A stretch of 64,000 nucleotides of DNA, from the NCBI GenBank assembly GCA_030403585.1, contig JAUEPE010000009.1:124001-188000 (forward strand), given 5' to 3'. Position numbers and translations under genes: made by a program. The number at the start of each line of letters is the position of its first letter. Positions within the stretch are counted from its first letter, which is position 1. The notes beneath the pieces were generated by a model. It saw only the letters and a program-made list of their open reading frames with translations, was not told the origin of the DNA and made no database searches. Positions 37,798 through 46,267 of the stretch are shown here, in pieces. Origin of the DNA: Frankia sp. RB7 (GTDB lineage Bacteria; Pseudomonadota; Alphaproteobacteria; Rhizobiales; Xanthobacteraceae).

Positions 37798-38619
37798 GTG
37801 GCTACCAGTCTCGAAGTGCGCGGCGTGTCCTTGCGGTTCGGCGGCGTCCGCGCGCTGACCGATGTCAGCTTCGCCATCAATGAGGGCGAGTTGTTCTCGA
37901 TCATCGGCCCCAACGGGGCCGGCAAGACCTCGATCGTGAATTGTATTTCCGGCCGCTACAAGCCGACTGAAGGCCAGCTGTTCTACCAGGGCCGCGACAT
38001 CACCGGCCTGACACCGAATGCGCGTCCCACGCTCGGTATCGGCCGCACCTTCCAGAATCTCGCCCTGTTCCACCACATGAGCGTGCTCGACAACATCATG
38101 GTCGGCCGCCATCACCTCCTGAAGAACAATTTCCTCACGGGCTCGCTGTACTGGCTCACCGGCGCGCGCAAGGAAGAGCTCGAGCACCGCCGCAAGGTCG
38201 AAGAGATAATCGACTTTCTTGATCTCCAGTCGGTGCGAAAGGCGCCGGCCGGCACCCTTTCCTACGGCCTGCGCAAGCGCGTCGAGCTTGCGCGTGCCAT
38301 GGCGCTGGAACCGCGCCTCCTTCTTCTCGACGAGCCGATGGCAGGCATGAACTTCGAGGAGAAGGAGGACATGGCCCGCTACATCGTCGATCTCAACGAG
38401 GAATTCGGCATGACGGTGGTGATGATCGAGCACGACATGGGCGTGGTGATGGACATCTCCCACCGGGTCATGGTGCTGGATTTCGGCCGCAAGATCGCCG
38501 AGGGCGATCCCGCCGCCGTGCTTGCCGATCCCCATGTCAGGCGCGCCTATCTCGGCGAGGAGGACGAGGTCCTGGTCGATCCGGACGATGCTCCGCCGGT
38601 GCAGGAGAGCGCAGCATGA
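37798..38619 (+). CDS. LIV-type ABC transporter ATPase (LivG-like), second system
   Basis: A 273-aa ATP-binding subunit with Walker A IIGPNGAGKTSIVNC, the LSYGLRKRVELARAMA signature variant and Walker B LLLLDEPMAGMN. The H-loop is VVMIEHDMGVVM, and YLGEEDEVLVDPDDA closes the protein. I chose GTG 37798, about 9 bp after GGGAGGG; TTG 37795 is the alternative. It opens the operon and its stop overlaps the acyl-CoA ligase start by 4 bp. Confidence 0.88.
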   Translation: MATSLEVRGVSLRFGGVRALTDVSFAINEGELFSIIGPNGAGKTSIVNCISGRYKPTEGQLFYQGRDITGLTPNARPTLGIGRTFQNLALFHHMSVLDNIMVGRHHLLKNNFLTGSLYWLTGARKEELEHRRKVEEIIDFLDLQSVRKAPAGTLSYGLRKRVELARAMALEPRLLLLDEPMAGMNFEEKEDMARYIVDLNEEFGMTVVMIEHDMGVVMDISHRVMVLDFGRKIAEGDPAAVLADPHVRRAYLGEEDEVLVDPDDAPPVQESAA

Positions 38620-40547
38620 TGGATTACGCAGCCCGCGTCGCCCAGGCCGGCACCTATCCGAAGATGCTCCGGCTCAATGCAAAAGAGCACGGCAACGAGA
38701 TCGCGCTGCGCGAAAAGGATCTCGGGCTCTGGCGCCCCTTCACTTGGAACGACTACCAGACCCGCGTGCGCGATTTCGCGCTGGGGCTGATCGAACTGGG
38801 CCTGGGCCGCGGCGATGTCATGGGCATCATCGGCGACAACCGGCCGGACTGGGTCGCTGCCGAAATCGCCACCCATGCGATCGGCGGATTGAGCCTCGGG
38901 CTTTATCGCGACGTGCTCGATGAAGAGGCTTCGTATCTCCTCAATTACGGCGAAGCCCAGCTGGTCTTTGCTGAGGACGAGGAGCAAGTCGACAAGCTGC
39001 TGACGCTCGCCGAGCGCGTGCCGCGGCTGAAGCACATCATCTATTCCGATCCGCGCGGAATGCGGAAATATGACGATCCGCGGCTGATGTCGGCGGAGAA
39101 GTTTGCTGATCTCGGCCGTGCCCGCGCTACGCGCGAGCCCGAGCTTTACGATCGTCTCGTGGACGCGACCAAGGGCGAGGACGTCGCGATCCTCTGCACG
39201 ACCTCAGGCACGACCTCGCATCCAAAGCTCGCAATGCTCGCCGCGGCCCGCGTGCTCGGCCATTGCGCGACCTATCTCGCCTTCGACCCGAAGGGCCCTG
39301 ACGACGAATACGTCTCGGTGCTCCCGCTGCCCTGGATCATGGAACAGGTCTATGTGCTCGGCAAAGGCCTGCTCTGCCGGATGAAGATCAACTTCGTCGA
39401 AGAGCCGGAGACGATGATGAACGATCTGCGCGAGATCGCGCCGACATTCGTGCTCTTTGCCCCGCGCGTCTGGGAATCGATTGCGGCCGACGTCCGCGCC
39501 AAGGTGATGGACGCCACACCCTTCAAGCAGCGCCTGTTCGACGTCGGCATGAAGACCGGTCTCGCCGCGCTCGAACAGGGCAAGCGCTCGGGCTACGCCG
39601 ACGCCATCCTGTTCCGCGCGTTGCGCGACCGGCTCGGCTTCACGCGGCTGCGCTCGGCCGCCACCGGCGGCGCGGCGCTCGGCCCTGATACCTTCAAGTT
39701 CTTCCAGGCCATGGGCGTGCCGCTGCGTACGCTCTACGGCCAGACCGAGCTGCTGGGGGCCTATACGCTGCATCCGGCGGGCAAGGTCGACCCTGACACG
39801 ACGGGCGTGCCGATGGCGGACAGCGTCGAGATCCGCATCGACAATGCCGACGTCCATGGCGTCGGCGAGATCGTGGTGCGGCACCCCAACATGTTCCTCG
39901 GCTATTACAAGAACCCCGAAGCGAGCGTAGCTGATATCCGCGACGGCTGGATGCTGTCGGGCGATGCCGGCTATTTCAACGCGAACCGTCAGCTTGTCGT
40001 CATCGACCGCATCAAGGATCTCGCCGAGACCTCGCGCGGCGAACGCTTCTCCCCGCAATTCATCGAGAACAAGCTGAAGTTTTCGCCCTACATCGCCGAA
40101 ACGGTCGTGCTCGGTGCTGGCCGCGACGCGCTCGCGGCGATGATCTGCATCCGCTACTCCATCATCTCGAAATGGGCGGAGAAAAACCGGCTTTCCTTCA
40201 CGACCTACAGCGACCTCGCCTCGCGGCCCGAGGTCTATGCGCTGCTCCAAAAGGAGGTCGAAACCGTCAACGCCACGCTGCCGCCGGCGCAGCGCATCTC
40301 GCGCTTCCTGCTGCTCTACAAGGAGCTCGACGCCGACGATGGCGAGCTCACCCGCACCCGAAAAGTGCGCCGCGGCGTCATCAACGAGAAATACGAAGGC
40401 ATCATCGACGCCATCTACCGCGGCGTCGCCGACATCCCCGTCGACACCGTCATCCGCTTCCAGGACGGCACCACGCAGCGGGTGCGCACGACGCTGCGGG
40501 TGGTGGATCTCGGCGGGCACGGCCCCATGGCGGAGGCTGCGGAGTGA
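38616..40547 (+). CDS. Long-chain acyl-CoA synthetase-like AMP-binding protein
   Basis: A 643-aa adenylate-forming ligase. The P-loop is CTTSGTTSHPKL, the A5-like motif is LYGQTELLGAY, the A7-like motif is MLSGDAGYFN and the hinge is RIKDLAETSRGERFSPQFIE. It activates a carboxylic acid to an acyl-AMP and then to its CoA thioester. Length and hinge resemble FadD15/FAA1-type long-chain ligases. It is embedded between two subunits of an ABC importer and overlaps the LivG-like gene by 4 bp, which suggests that an imported acid is activated on entry. The substrate is unknown. Confidence 0.88.
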   Translation: MMDYAARVAQAGTYPKMLRLNAKEHGNEIALREKDLGLWRPFTWNDYQTRVRDFALGLIELGLGRGDVMGIIGDNRPDWVAAEIATHAIGGLSLGLYRDVLDEEASYLLNYGEAQLVFAEDEEQVDKLLTLAERVPRLKHIIYSDPRGMRKYDDPRLMSAEKFADLGRARATREPELYDRLVDATKGEDVAILCTTSGTTSHPKLAMLAAARVLGHCATYLAFDPKGPDDEYVSVLPLPWIMEQVYVLGKGLLCRMKINFVEEPETMMNDLREIAPTFVLFAPRVWESIAADVRAKVMDATPFKQRLFDVGMKTGLAALEQGKRSGYADAILFRALRDRLGFTRLRSAATGGAALGPDTFKFFQAMGVPLRTLYGQTELLGAYTLHPAGKVDPDTTGVPMADSVEIRIDNADVHGVGEIVVRHPNMFLGYYKNPEASVADIRDGWMLSGDAGYFNANRQLVVIDRIKDLAETSRGERFSPQFIENKLKFSPYIAETVVLGAGRDALAAMICIRYSIISKWAEKNRLSFTTYSDLASRPEVYALLQKEVETVNATLPPAQRISRFLLLYKELDADDGELTRTRKVRRGVINEKYEGIIDAIYRGVADIPVDTVIRFQDGTTQRVRTTLRVVDLGGHGPMAEAAE

Positions 40548-40573
40548 GCCAAATGTTCGCCGGGCACGCTGCT

Positions 40574-40603
40574 GCCCTCCGCCTCTCCCCGCTTGCGGCA
40601 GGG
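40574..40603. repeat. Palindromic intergenic repeat, degenerate CTCTCCCCGCTTGCGG copy
   Basis: CCTCTCCCCGCTTGCGG (40582-40598) with flanking CCCTCC / CAGGG forms an imperfect hairpin of the same family as 31234-31348 and 33374-33399. It lies just before the long inverted repeat at 40608-40707. Confidence 0.5.
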
Positions 40604-40607
40604 CTAT

Positions 40608-40707
40608 CCCACATGCGCTCCGTCATTGCGAGCGCAGCGAAGCAATCCAGATTATCTCCGCGGAAAGATACTGGATTGCTTCGCTGCGCTCGCAATGACG
40701 ATGTGGG
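40608..40707. repeat. Long inverted repeat with 30-bp perfect arms inside the second LIV operon
   Basis: The left arm 40621-40650 and right arm 40671-40700 are perfect 30-bp reverse complements (arm ends CGTCATTGCG and CAATCCAG), with a 20-nt partly palindromic loop. An outer 7-bp stem CCCACAT / ATGTGGG (40608-40614 with 40701-40707) adds to it. It ends 18 bp before the permease start codon. The RNA form would be a very stable hairpin between the ligase and permease coding regions. Confidence 0.9.
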
Positions 40708-40725
40708 CGCATCAGGAGACCATAC

Positions 40726-41619
40726 ATGAACGCTGCCTTTCTCATCCAGCTCCTGGTCAACGGTCTCGTGGTCGGCACGCTCTATGGCGTGGTCGCGATG
40801 TCGTTCGTGCTGATCTACAAGGCGACGCAAGTCGTCAATTTCGCGCAAGGCGAGCTGCTGCTGGTCGGCGCCTGGGTGTGCTGGACCCTGCTCGCGAAGT
40901 ACCAGGTGCCGTTCTGGATCGGCATGCCGATGACGCTGGTGTTCATGTTCGCGTTCGGCATCGCGATACAGATCCTGATCCTCCGGCCGATGATCGGCGA
41001 ACCCATCATCTCCGTGATCATGGTGACGATCGGCCTCTCTACCGTATTGCAGGCAACGCTGAAATGGATGTTCGGCGTCAACCCGCAGCCATTCCCTCGC
41101 GTGTTCGAGAGCCAATCGGTCAGCCTGCTCGGTCTCCAGATCCAGACCGTCTATGTCATGAGTCTGGTCGTTTCGGTCGCGATGATGATCGGCATGGCCT
41201 GGTTCTTCCGCGCCTCCAAATACGGCCTTGCGATGCGCGCCACCGCATTCAACCAGCAAGTGGCGCAGTCGCTCGGCATTTCCGTGAAGAGCGTGTTTGC
41301 GATGGCCTGGGCGATCTCGGCCACAGTGTCGGCGGTCGCGGGCGTCGTCGTCGCCGTGGTGAACGGCGTGTCCTCGGGCCTTGCCGCCTACGGCATCAAG
41401 GTTTTTCCGGCGGCGATCCTCGGCGGGCTCGATTCCGTCGGCGGCGCGGTGCTCGGCGGCATCATCATCGGGCTACTCGAGAACATCGCACAATATGTCG
41501 ACAGCGAGTATCTGCACTGGGGCAATCTCTACGAGATCGCGCCGTTCTACGTCCTCATCATCGTGCTCATGATCAAGCCTTACGGCCTGTTCGGCACCCA
41601 CGACATCGAGCGGATCTGA
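40726..41619 (+). CDS. LIV-type ABC transporter permease (LivH-like), second system
   Basis: A 297-aa permease with about eight helices. The LivH block LIYKATQVVNFAQGELLLVG is near the N-terminus, the loop SKYGLAMRATAFNQQVAQSL is cytoplasmic, and AILGGLDSVGGAVLGGIIIG is conserved near the C-terminus. It follows the long inverted repeat and precedes the second permease gene by 3 bp. Confidence 0.9.
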   Translation: MNAAFLIQLLVNGLVVGTLYGVVAMSFVLIYKATQVVNFAQGELLLVGAWVCWTLLAKYQVPFWIGMPMTLVFMFAFGIAIQILILRPMIGEPIISVIMVTIGLSTVLQATLKWMFGVNPQPFPRVFESQSVSLLGLQIQTVYVMSLVVSVAMMIGMAWFFRASKYGLAMRATAFNQQVAQSLGISVKSVFAMAWAISATVSAVAGVVVAVVNGVSSGLAAYGIKVFPAAILGGLDSVGGAVLGGIIIGLLENIAQYVDSEYLHWGNLYEIAPFYVLIIVLMIKPYGLFGTHDIERI

Positions 41620-41622
41620 TCC

Positions 41623-42696
41623 ATGGCCGGCCCTGCCCTCATCCCGGCTGGTGATTTCCGCACCTCCTACGCGGCCGACACCACGATCTTCCCGACTACG
41701 ACCAGCCGCAACTTTGCGATTCTCGGCGTGCTGCTGCTCTGCCTCGTGCCGCAAGTCCTCGGCGGCTACTGGCTCAGCATCCTGATCCAGATCGGCATCT
41801 TCTCGATTGCGGCGCTGGGGCTGAACATCCTGGTCGGCTTCACCGGTCAGATCTCGATTGGCCACGCCGCCTTCTTCCTGCTCGGCGCCTTCAGCTCGGC
41901 CTACATCTCCAACAACGCGCCGATCCCGGTGTTCTTCGCGATTCCGCTCGCGGGTGTCGTCACCGCGCTGGTCGGGCTGATTTTCGGCATTCCGGCGGCG
42001 CGGCTGAAGGGGCTCTACCTCGTCATCGCGACGCTGGCCGCGCAATACATCCTGCTCGACTTCTTCTCCCGCGCGGAGTGGTTCACCGGCGGCTCGGTGC
42101 CGGCCAGCGCCGAGCCGTTCTCGATCTTCGGCTACAGCTTGCGCGGCGACAGGCAATATTTCTATGTCGTATTGGCCTATGTGATCGCGAGCTACGTCCT
42201 CGTCACCAATCTGATGCGCACGCGTGACGGCCGCGCGCTGGTGGCGATCCGCGACCATTATCTCTCCGCCGAGATCATGGGCATCAACCTCACCAAATAC
42301 CGCACGTTGTCATTTGGGCTGGCCGCCTTCTTCGCCGGCATCGCCGGCGCGCTCTATGCGCACTACCAGCTCGTGGTCTCGCAGGAAGGCTTCGGCATCG
42401 AGCGCTCGATCCTGTTCCTCGCCATGATCATCATCGGCGGCACCGGCTCGATCATGGGCACGCTGATGGGCACCGCCTTCGTGGTGCTGCTGCCGGAGAC
42501 GATGGAGTTCATCAGCCTCTCCTTGAAGGGTGGCGCGATCGACAAGGCGCTCTCGCTCAACAACAACATCACCTTCCTGCGCGAGATCGCGATCGGGGTG
42601 ATCATCATCGCATTCCTGATGTTCGAGCCGGACGGCCTCGCGCATCGCTGGCGGCAGATCAAGGCGTACTGGAAGCTCTACCCGTTCTCGCATTGA
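41623..42696 (+). CDS. LIV-type ABC transporter permease (LivM-like), second system
   Basis: A 357-aa permease with a 35-aa cytosolic lead and about ten helices. The LivM signature reads GFTGQISIGHAAFFLLGAF, and the loop RDGRALVAIRDHYLSAEIMG is conserved. It is translated 3 bp after the LivH-like gene. The binding-protein gene follows 45 bp later. Confidence 0.9.
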   Translation: MAGPALIPAGDFRTSYAADTTIFPTTTSRNFAILGVLLLCLVPQVLGGYWLSILIQIGIFSIAALGLNILVGFTGQISIGHAAFFLLGAFSSAYISNNAPIPVFFAIPLAGVVTALVGLIFGIPAARLKGLYLVIATLAAQYILLDFFSRAEWFTGGSVPASAEPFSIFGYSLRGDRQYFYVVLAYVIASYVLVTNLMRTRDGRALVAIRDHYLSAEIMGINLTKYRTLSFGLAAFFAGIAGALYAHYQLVVSQEGFGIERSILFLAMIIIGGTGSIMGTLMGTAFVVLLPETMEFISLSLKGGAIDKALSLNNNITFLREIAIGVIIIAFLMFEPDGLAHRWRQIKAYWKLYPFSH

Positions 42697-42741
42697 GTGC
42701 GGCAACTCTCTAATCAACGAATAAACAGGAGGAGGCAACCG

Positions 42742-44025
42742 ATGAAGACAAAATCCCTTTTGAGCACCGCATCGCTCGCGCTTGTGATCGCGGCATTCTC
42801 CGCCAGCGCGCAGGCGCAGATCGCGATCGGGCATCTCGCCGATTATTCCGGTGGCACCTCCGACGTCGGCACGCCCTACGGCCAGGCCGTCGCCGATACC
42901 TTTGCCTGGGTCAACAAGAACGGCGGCATCGGCGGCAAGCAGGTCAGCGTCGACACCAACGACTATAGCTACCAGGTGCCGAAGGCGATCGCGCTGTACA
43001 AGAAGTGGTCGGCACCGGACAGCAAGGTCGCCGCGATCATGGGCTGGGGCACCGCCGACACCGAGGCGCTGACCGGCTTCCTCGCCCAGGACAAAATCCC
43101 CGATCTTTCCGGCTCCTATGCCGCGGCCCTGACCGATCCCGAAGGCACCAGCGGCAAGGCCAAGCCCGCGCCCTACAATTTCTTCTACGGCCCGAGCTAT
43201 TCGGACTCGCTGCGCGCGATGCTGATCTGGGCGGCCGAGGACTGGAAGGCCAAAGGCAAGCCCGGCAAGCCGAAATTCGTGCACATGGGCGCCAACCATC
43301 CCTACCCGAACGCGCCGAAGGCCGCCGGCGAAGCCATGGCGCAGGAGCTCGGCTTCGAGGTGCTCCCGCCGCTGGTATTTGCGCTCGCGCCGGGTGATTA
43401 CAGCGCGCAGTGCCTGAGCCTGAAATCCTCCGGTGCCAACTACGCCTATCTCGGCAACACCGCGGCCTCCAACATCTCGGTGATGAAAGCCTGCAAGACC
43501 GCTGGCGCCGAGGTGCAGTTCCTCGGCAATGTCTGGGGCATGGACGAGAACGCCGCCAAGACCGCAGGCGACGCCGCCGACGGCGTCATCTTCCCGCTGC
43601 GCACCGCGGTGAGCTGGGGCGGCGATGCGCCCGGCATGAAGACGGTGATGGAGATCTCGAAGATCTCCGACCCCACCGGCAAGGTCTATCGCCCCGTGCA
43701 CTACGTCGCGGGCGTCTGCTCGGCGCTCTACATGAAGGAAGCGCTCGACTGGGCCGCCAAGAACGGTGGCGCCACCGGCGACAACGTCGTGAAGGGTTTC
43801 TACCAGAAGAAGGATTGGGTGCCGGCCGGGATGGAAGGCGTCTGCGCGCCCTCGACCTGGACCGACAAGGACCATCGCGGCACGCTGAAGGTCGAGCTCT
43901 ATCGCACCAAGATCTCGGGCGCGACCGACGGCGATCTCAATGACCTCATGGCCAAGGGCACGATCAAGCTTGAGAAGGTCAAGACCGTCGAGCTGCCGCG
44001 CAAGCCGGAATTGCTGGGCTGGTGA
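42742..44025 (+). CDS. LIV-type ABC transporter periplasmic binding protein, second system
   Basis: A 427-aa exported binding protein. The signal peptide spans 1-25 (SASAQAQ at the end), and IAIGHLADYSGGTSDVGTPY starts the mature domain. The VPAGMEGVCAPSTWTDKDHR block near the C-terminus is typical of Bradyrhizobium binding proteins in operons with an acyl-CoA ligase, from memory. ATG 42742 follows the strong AGGAGGAGG ribosome-binding site. The ligand is unknown; the ligase in the operon suggests an aromatic or aliphatic acid. Confidence 0.9.
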   Translation: MKTKSLLSTASLALVIAAFSASAQAQIAIGHLADYSGGTSDVGTPYGQAVADTFAWVNKNGGIGGKQVSVDTNDYSYQVPKAIALYKKWSAPDSKVAAIMGWGTADTEALTGFLAQDKIPDLSGSYAAALTDPEGTSGKAKPAPYNFFYGPSYSDSLRAMLIWAAEDWKAKGKPGKPKFVHMGANHPYPNAPKAAGEAMAQELGFEVLPPLVFALAPGDYSAQCLSLKSSGANYAYLGNTAASNISVMKACKTAGAEVQFLGNVWGMDENAAKTAGDAADGVIFPLRTAVSWGGDAPGMKTVMEISKISDPTGKVYRPVHYVAGVCSALYMKEALDWAAKNGGATGDNVVKGFYQKKDWVPAGMEGVCAPSTWTDKDHRGTLKVELYRTKISGATDGDLNDLMAKGTIKLEKVKTVELPRKPELLGW

Positions 44026-44047
44026 GCCTCAGCTTTCGTCACCCACA

Positions 44048-44166
44048 ACTGGATCCCCCGCGAAGGCGGGGGATCCAGTACACCGCGGCTTCTCAGGGAA
44101 CGCCAGGCGTCTCTGGAATACTGGGTCGCCCGGTCCCAATGCGCAATCGCGCATAAGGCCGGGCGA
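44048..44166 (+). repeat. Palindromic intergenic repeat, about 120 bp, related to 26557-26665
   Basis: Hairpin 1 has a 14-bp perfect stem (44048-44061 with 44066-44079, ACTGGATCCCCCGC). The CCGCGGCTTCTC core and CTCTGGAATACTGG segment follow. Hairpin 2 is TCGCCCGG / CCGGGCGA (44126-44133 with 44159-44166) around an inner ATGCGC / GCGCAT stem. The same blocks occur inverted at 26557-26665. It separates the binding-protein gene from the last ATPase gene. Confidence 0.75.
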
Positions 44167-44186
44167 CGACAGCAGAGTTATAAAGA

Positions 44187-45026
44187 ATGACCGAAATCAT
44201 CGAAGCCCCTCGCCCCTCACCCAGCATCGTCCCCGCACCGCCCCTCCTCGCGTTGCGCAACATCGAGGTCGTCTATGACGACGTCATCCTGGTGCTCCGC
44301 GGCCTCAGCCTCGACGTGCCCAAGGGCGCGATCGTGGCGCTGCTCGGGGCCAACGGTGCCGGCAAGTCGACCACGCTGAAGGCGATCTCGGGGCTGCTCA
44401 AGACCGAGGATGGCGAGGTCACGCGCGGCGAGATCCTGTTCGAAGGCGAGCGGATCAACGGCATCGATCCCGACAAGATCGTCCGTCGCGGCATCTTCCA
44501 GGTGATGGAGGGCCGGCGCATCATCTCCGACATGACGTCGCTGGAGAACCTCAAGCTCGGCGCCTTCAACCGCAGGGATCGCGAGGTCGATGCCGATCTC
44601 GACATGGTCTTCAATTACTTCCCGCGCCTGAAGGAGCGCACGGGTCTCGCGGGCTATCTCTCCGGCGGCGAGCAGCAGATGCTCGCGATCGGCCGCGCGC
44701 TGATGGCGCGCCCGAAGATGATCTTGATGGATGAGCCGTCGATGGGCCTGTCGCCGCTGCTGGTGAAAGAGGTGTTCTCGATCATCCAGAAGATCAACCG
44801 CGACCTCGGCGTCACCATCCTGCTGGTCGAGCAGAACGCGCGCGCCGCATTGTCGGTGGCAAACTACGGCTACATCATGGAACAGGGCAAGGTCGTGCTC
44901 GACGGCACCGCCGACGAGCTGCGCGACAACGAGGACGTCAAGGAATTCTATCTCGGCGGCGCCGGCGACCAGCGCAAGAGTTTCAAGAACCTCAAGAGCT
45001 TCAAGCGCCGCAAGCGCTGGCTTTAA
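44187..45026 (+). CDS. LIV-type ABC transporter ATPase (LivF-like), second system
   Basis: A 279-aa ATPase with Walker A LLGANGAGKSTTLKA, signature LSGGEQQMLAIGRALM and Walker B MILMDEPSMGLSP. It has a Pro-rich 20-residue N-terminal extension and a basic tail (FKRRKRW) that the first-system LivF lacks. It closes the operon and converges on the AGE-family gene with a 3-bp gap. Confidence 0.88.
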   Translation: MTEIIEAPRPSPSIVPAPPLLALRNIEVVYDDVILVLRGLSLDVPKGAIVALLGANGAGKSTTLKAISGLLKTEDGEVTRGEILFEGERINGIDPDKIVRRGIFQVMEGRRIISDMTSLENLKLGAFNRRDREVDADLDMVFNYFPRLKERTGLAGYLSGGEQQMLAIGRALMARPKMILMDEPSMGLSPLLVKEVFSIIQKINRDLGVTILLVEQNARAALSVANYGYIMEQGKVVLDGTADELRDNEDVKEFYLGGAGDQRKSFKNLKSFKRRKRWL

Positions 45027-45029
45027 TTC

Positions 45030-46181
45030 TCAGCCGAGGACCTGCTCCGCTTCCGTGACCGCACAGAGAACATGATAGAACGACGACGCAGGAATAGTGT
45101 CGACCAGCGACTTGCCGTCGCTGTCGAACTGGTCATACCAGCCGCCCCGCACGGGATGGCTGAGATAATGCCGATCGAGCCGCACCAGCGCCGCGCGCGC
45201 CTCATCGGCCGCGCCGGCCTCGCCGGACTCGGCCTGCGCAATCCACGCTTTCGCGATCTCGGTCTGCGGCCACAGCCGGCGCGTCGAGCGGCGGATGTTG
45301 CCGGTGTCGTCGCCCTCGTCGACGAGGCAGCCGGTGGCCGGGTCGCGATAGCGCAGCGCGGTCGCCAGCAGCTCTGCGCGCCGCTGCCCGGTCGGGCAGC
45401 CCGTGATGCGTTCAAACCCTTTCAGCAGCCAGACCCATTCTGCCTGATGGCCGGGCTCGACGCTGACCGGCTCGATCTTCGACCAGTCCTCCTCGAAATA
45501 TTCGCCCAGCGCACACTTCCGCTTGTCGTAGAGATTGGCGAGGAACAGCGCGAAGAATTCACCGGCGCGATTCTGGAACGACAGATCGTGGGTGGCGTCG
45601 AAGCACGCGATCATCGCCTCGAACAGGTGCATGTGCGGGTTCTGCCGGCGCGGCAGCGACACCGGCAGGCTCTCATGCACGCCGCCATGCGGCGAGCGCA
45701 GATGGCCGTCGAGGAAGGCGAGCAGCGCGTCAATCTCGGCGCGGATCTGCGCGTCCTTGTCGAGCGCATAGACGGTTGCCAACGCAAACAGGATGAAGGC
45801 GTGGTCGTAGGCATCCCGCCGCGCATCCAGCACCGTGCCGTCCGGCTTCAGCCGATGCACGTAGCCAGGGCGGCCATCGGGCGCCTTTGCGTGACTCAGC
45901 AGGTGCTCGAGCCCCTTCAGCGCGATGGCGCGACCGTCGGGGTACCAGCCCAGCTGCGCCGCCTTGGCATAGCAATAGATCTGGCGGGCCTGCACCATCA
46001 CCCGCCGCGGCGCGGCCGTATCCGCCGTGCCATTGCGGTGCAGCCGGTCGACGAAGCCGCCCGCTTCATGGTCCCAGCCGACGGTCGACCACAGCGGGAT
46101 CGCGTCCTCGATCATGCGGCGCTTCAGGCGCGCGACGACGCCAGACGCCTGGTCCGCCGCAATGATGCTCTCGTCCGCCAT
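45030..46181 (-). CDS. AGE-family sugar epimerase/isomerase
   Basis: A 383-aa (alpha/alpha)6-barrel enzyme of the N-acylglucosamine 2-epimerase group. Landmarks are the YCYAKAAQLGW segment, the catalytic-His block DAYDHAFILFAL, NPHMHLFEAMIACFDAT and PGHQAEWVWLLKGFERI. The group includes mannose/glucose isomerases, cellobiose 2-epimerases and GlcNAc 2-epimerases. The sequence most resembles bacterial mannose-isomerase-like members, but substrate is uncertain. ATG 46181 was chosen; in-frame 46241 would extend into the divergent gene's leader. It is divergent from the PaaK-like gene over 86 bp. Confidence 0.82.
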   Translation of the reverse strand: MADESIIAADQASGVVARLKRRMIEDAIPLWSTVGWDHEAGGFVDRLHRNGTADTAAPRRVMVQARQIYCYAKAAQLGWYPDGRAIALKGLEHLLSHAKAPDGRPGYVHRLKPDGTVLDARRDAYDHAFILFALATVYALDKDAQIRAEIDALLAFLDGHLRSPHGGVHESLPVSLPRRQNPHMHLFEAMIACFDATHDLSFQNRAGEFFALFLANLYDKRKCALGEYFEEDWSKIEPVSVEPGHQAEWVWLLKGFERITGCPTGQRRAELLATALRYRDPATGCLVDEGDDTGNIRRSTRRLWPQTEIAKAWIAQAESGEAGAADEARAALVRLDRHYLSHPVRGGWYDQFDSDGKSLVDTIPASSFYHVLCAVTEAEQVLG

Positions 46182-46267
46182 CGCGCTCTCTCCACGCCCC
46201 GCCAATGGCCGTCTGTTACCCATGCGAGCGGCGGCATGCAATGGATACCAACCCGGAAAGACCAGCC

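Noticed and set aside
39204..40520. 438-aa antisense frame over the acyl-CoA ligase
   Set aside because: The ligase has all adenylation motifs. The antisense frame has no ribosome-binding site or domain and a skewed composition.
40608..40707. CRISPR array or attachment site
   Set aside because: There is a single inverted repeat and no regularly spaced direct repeats, no cas genes and no integrase or tRNA gene nearby.
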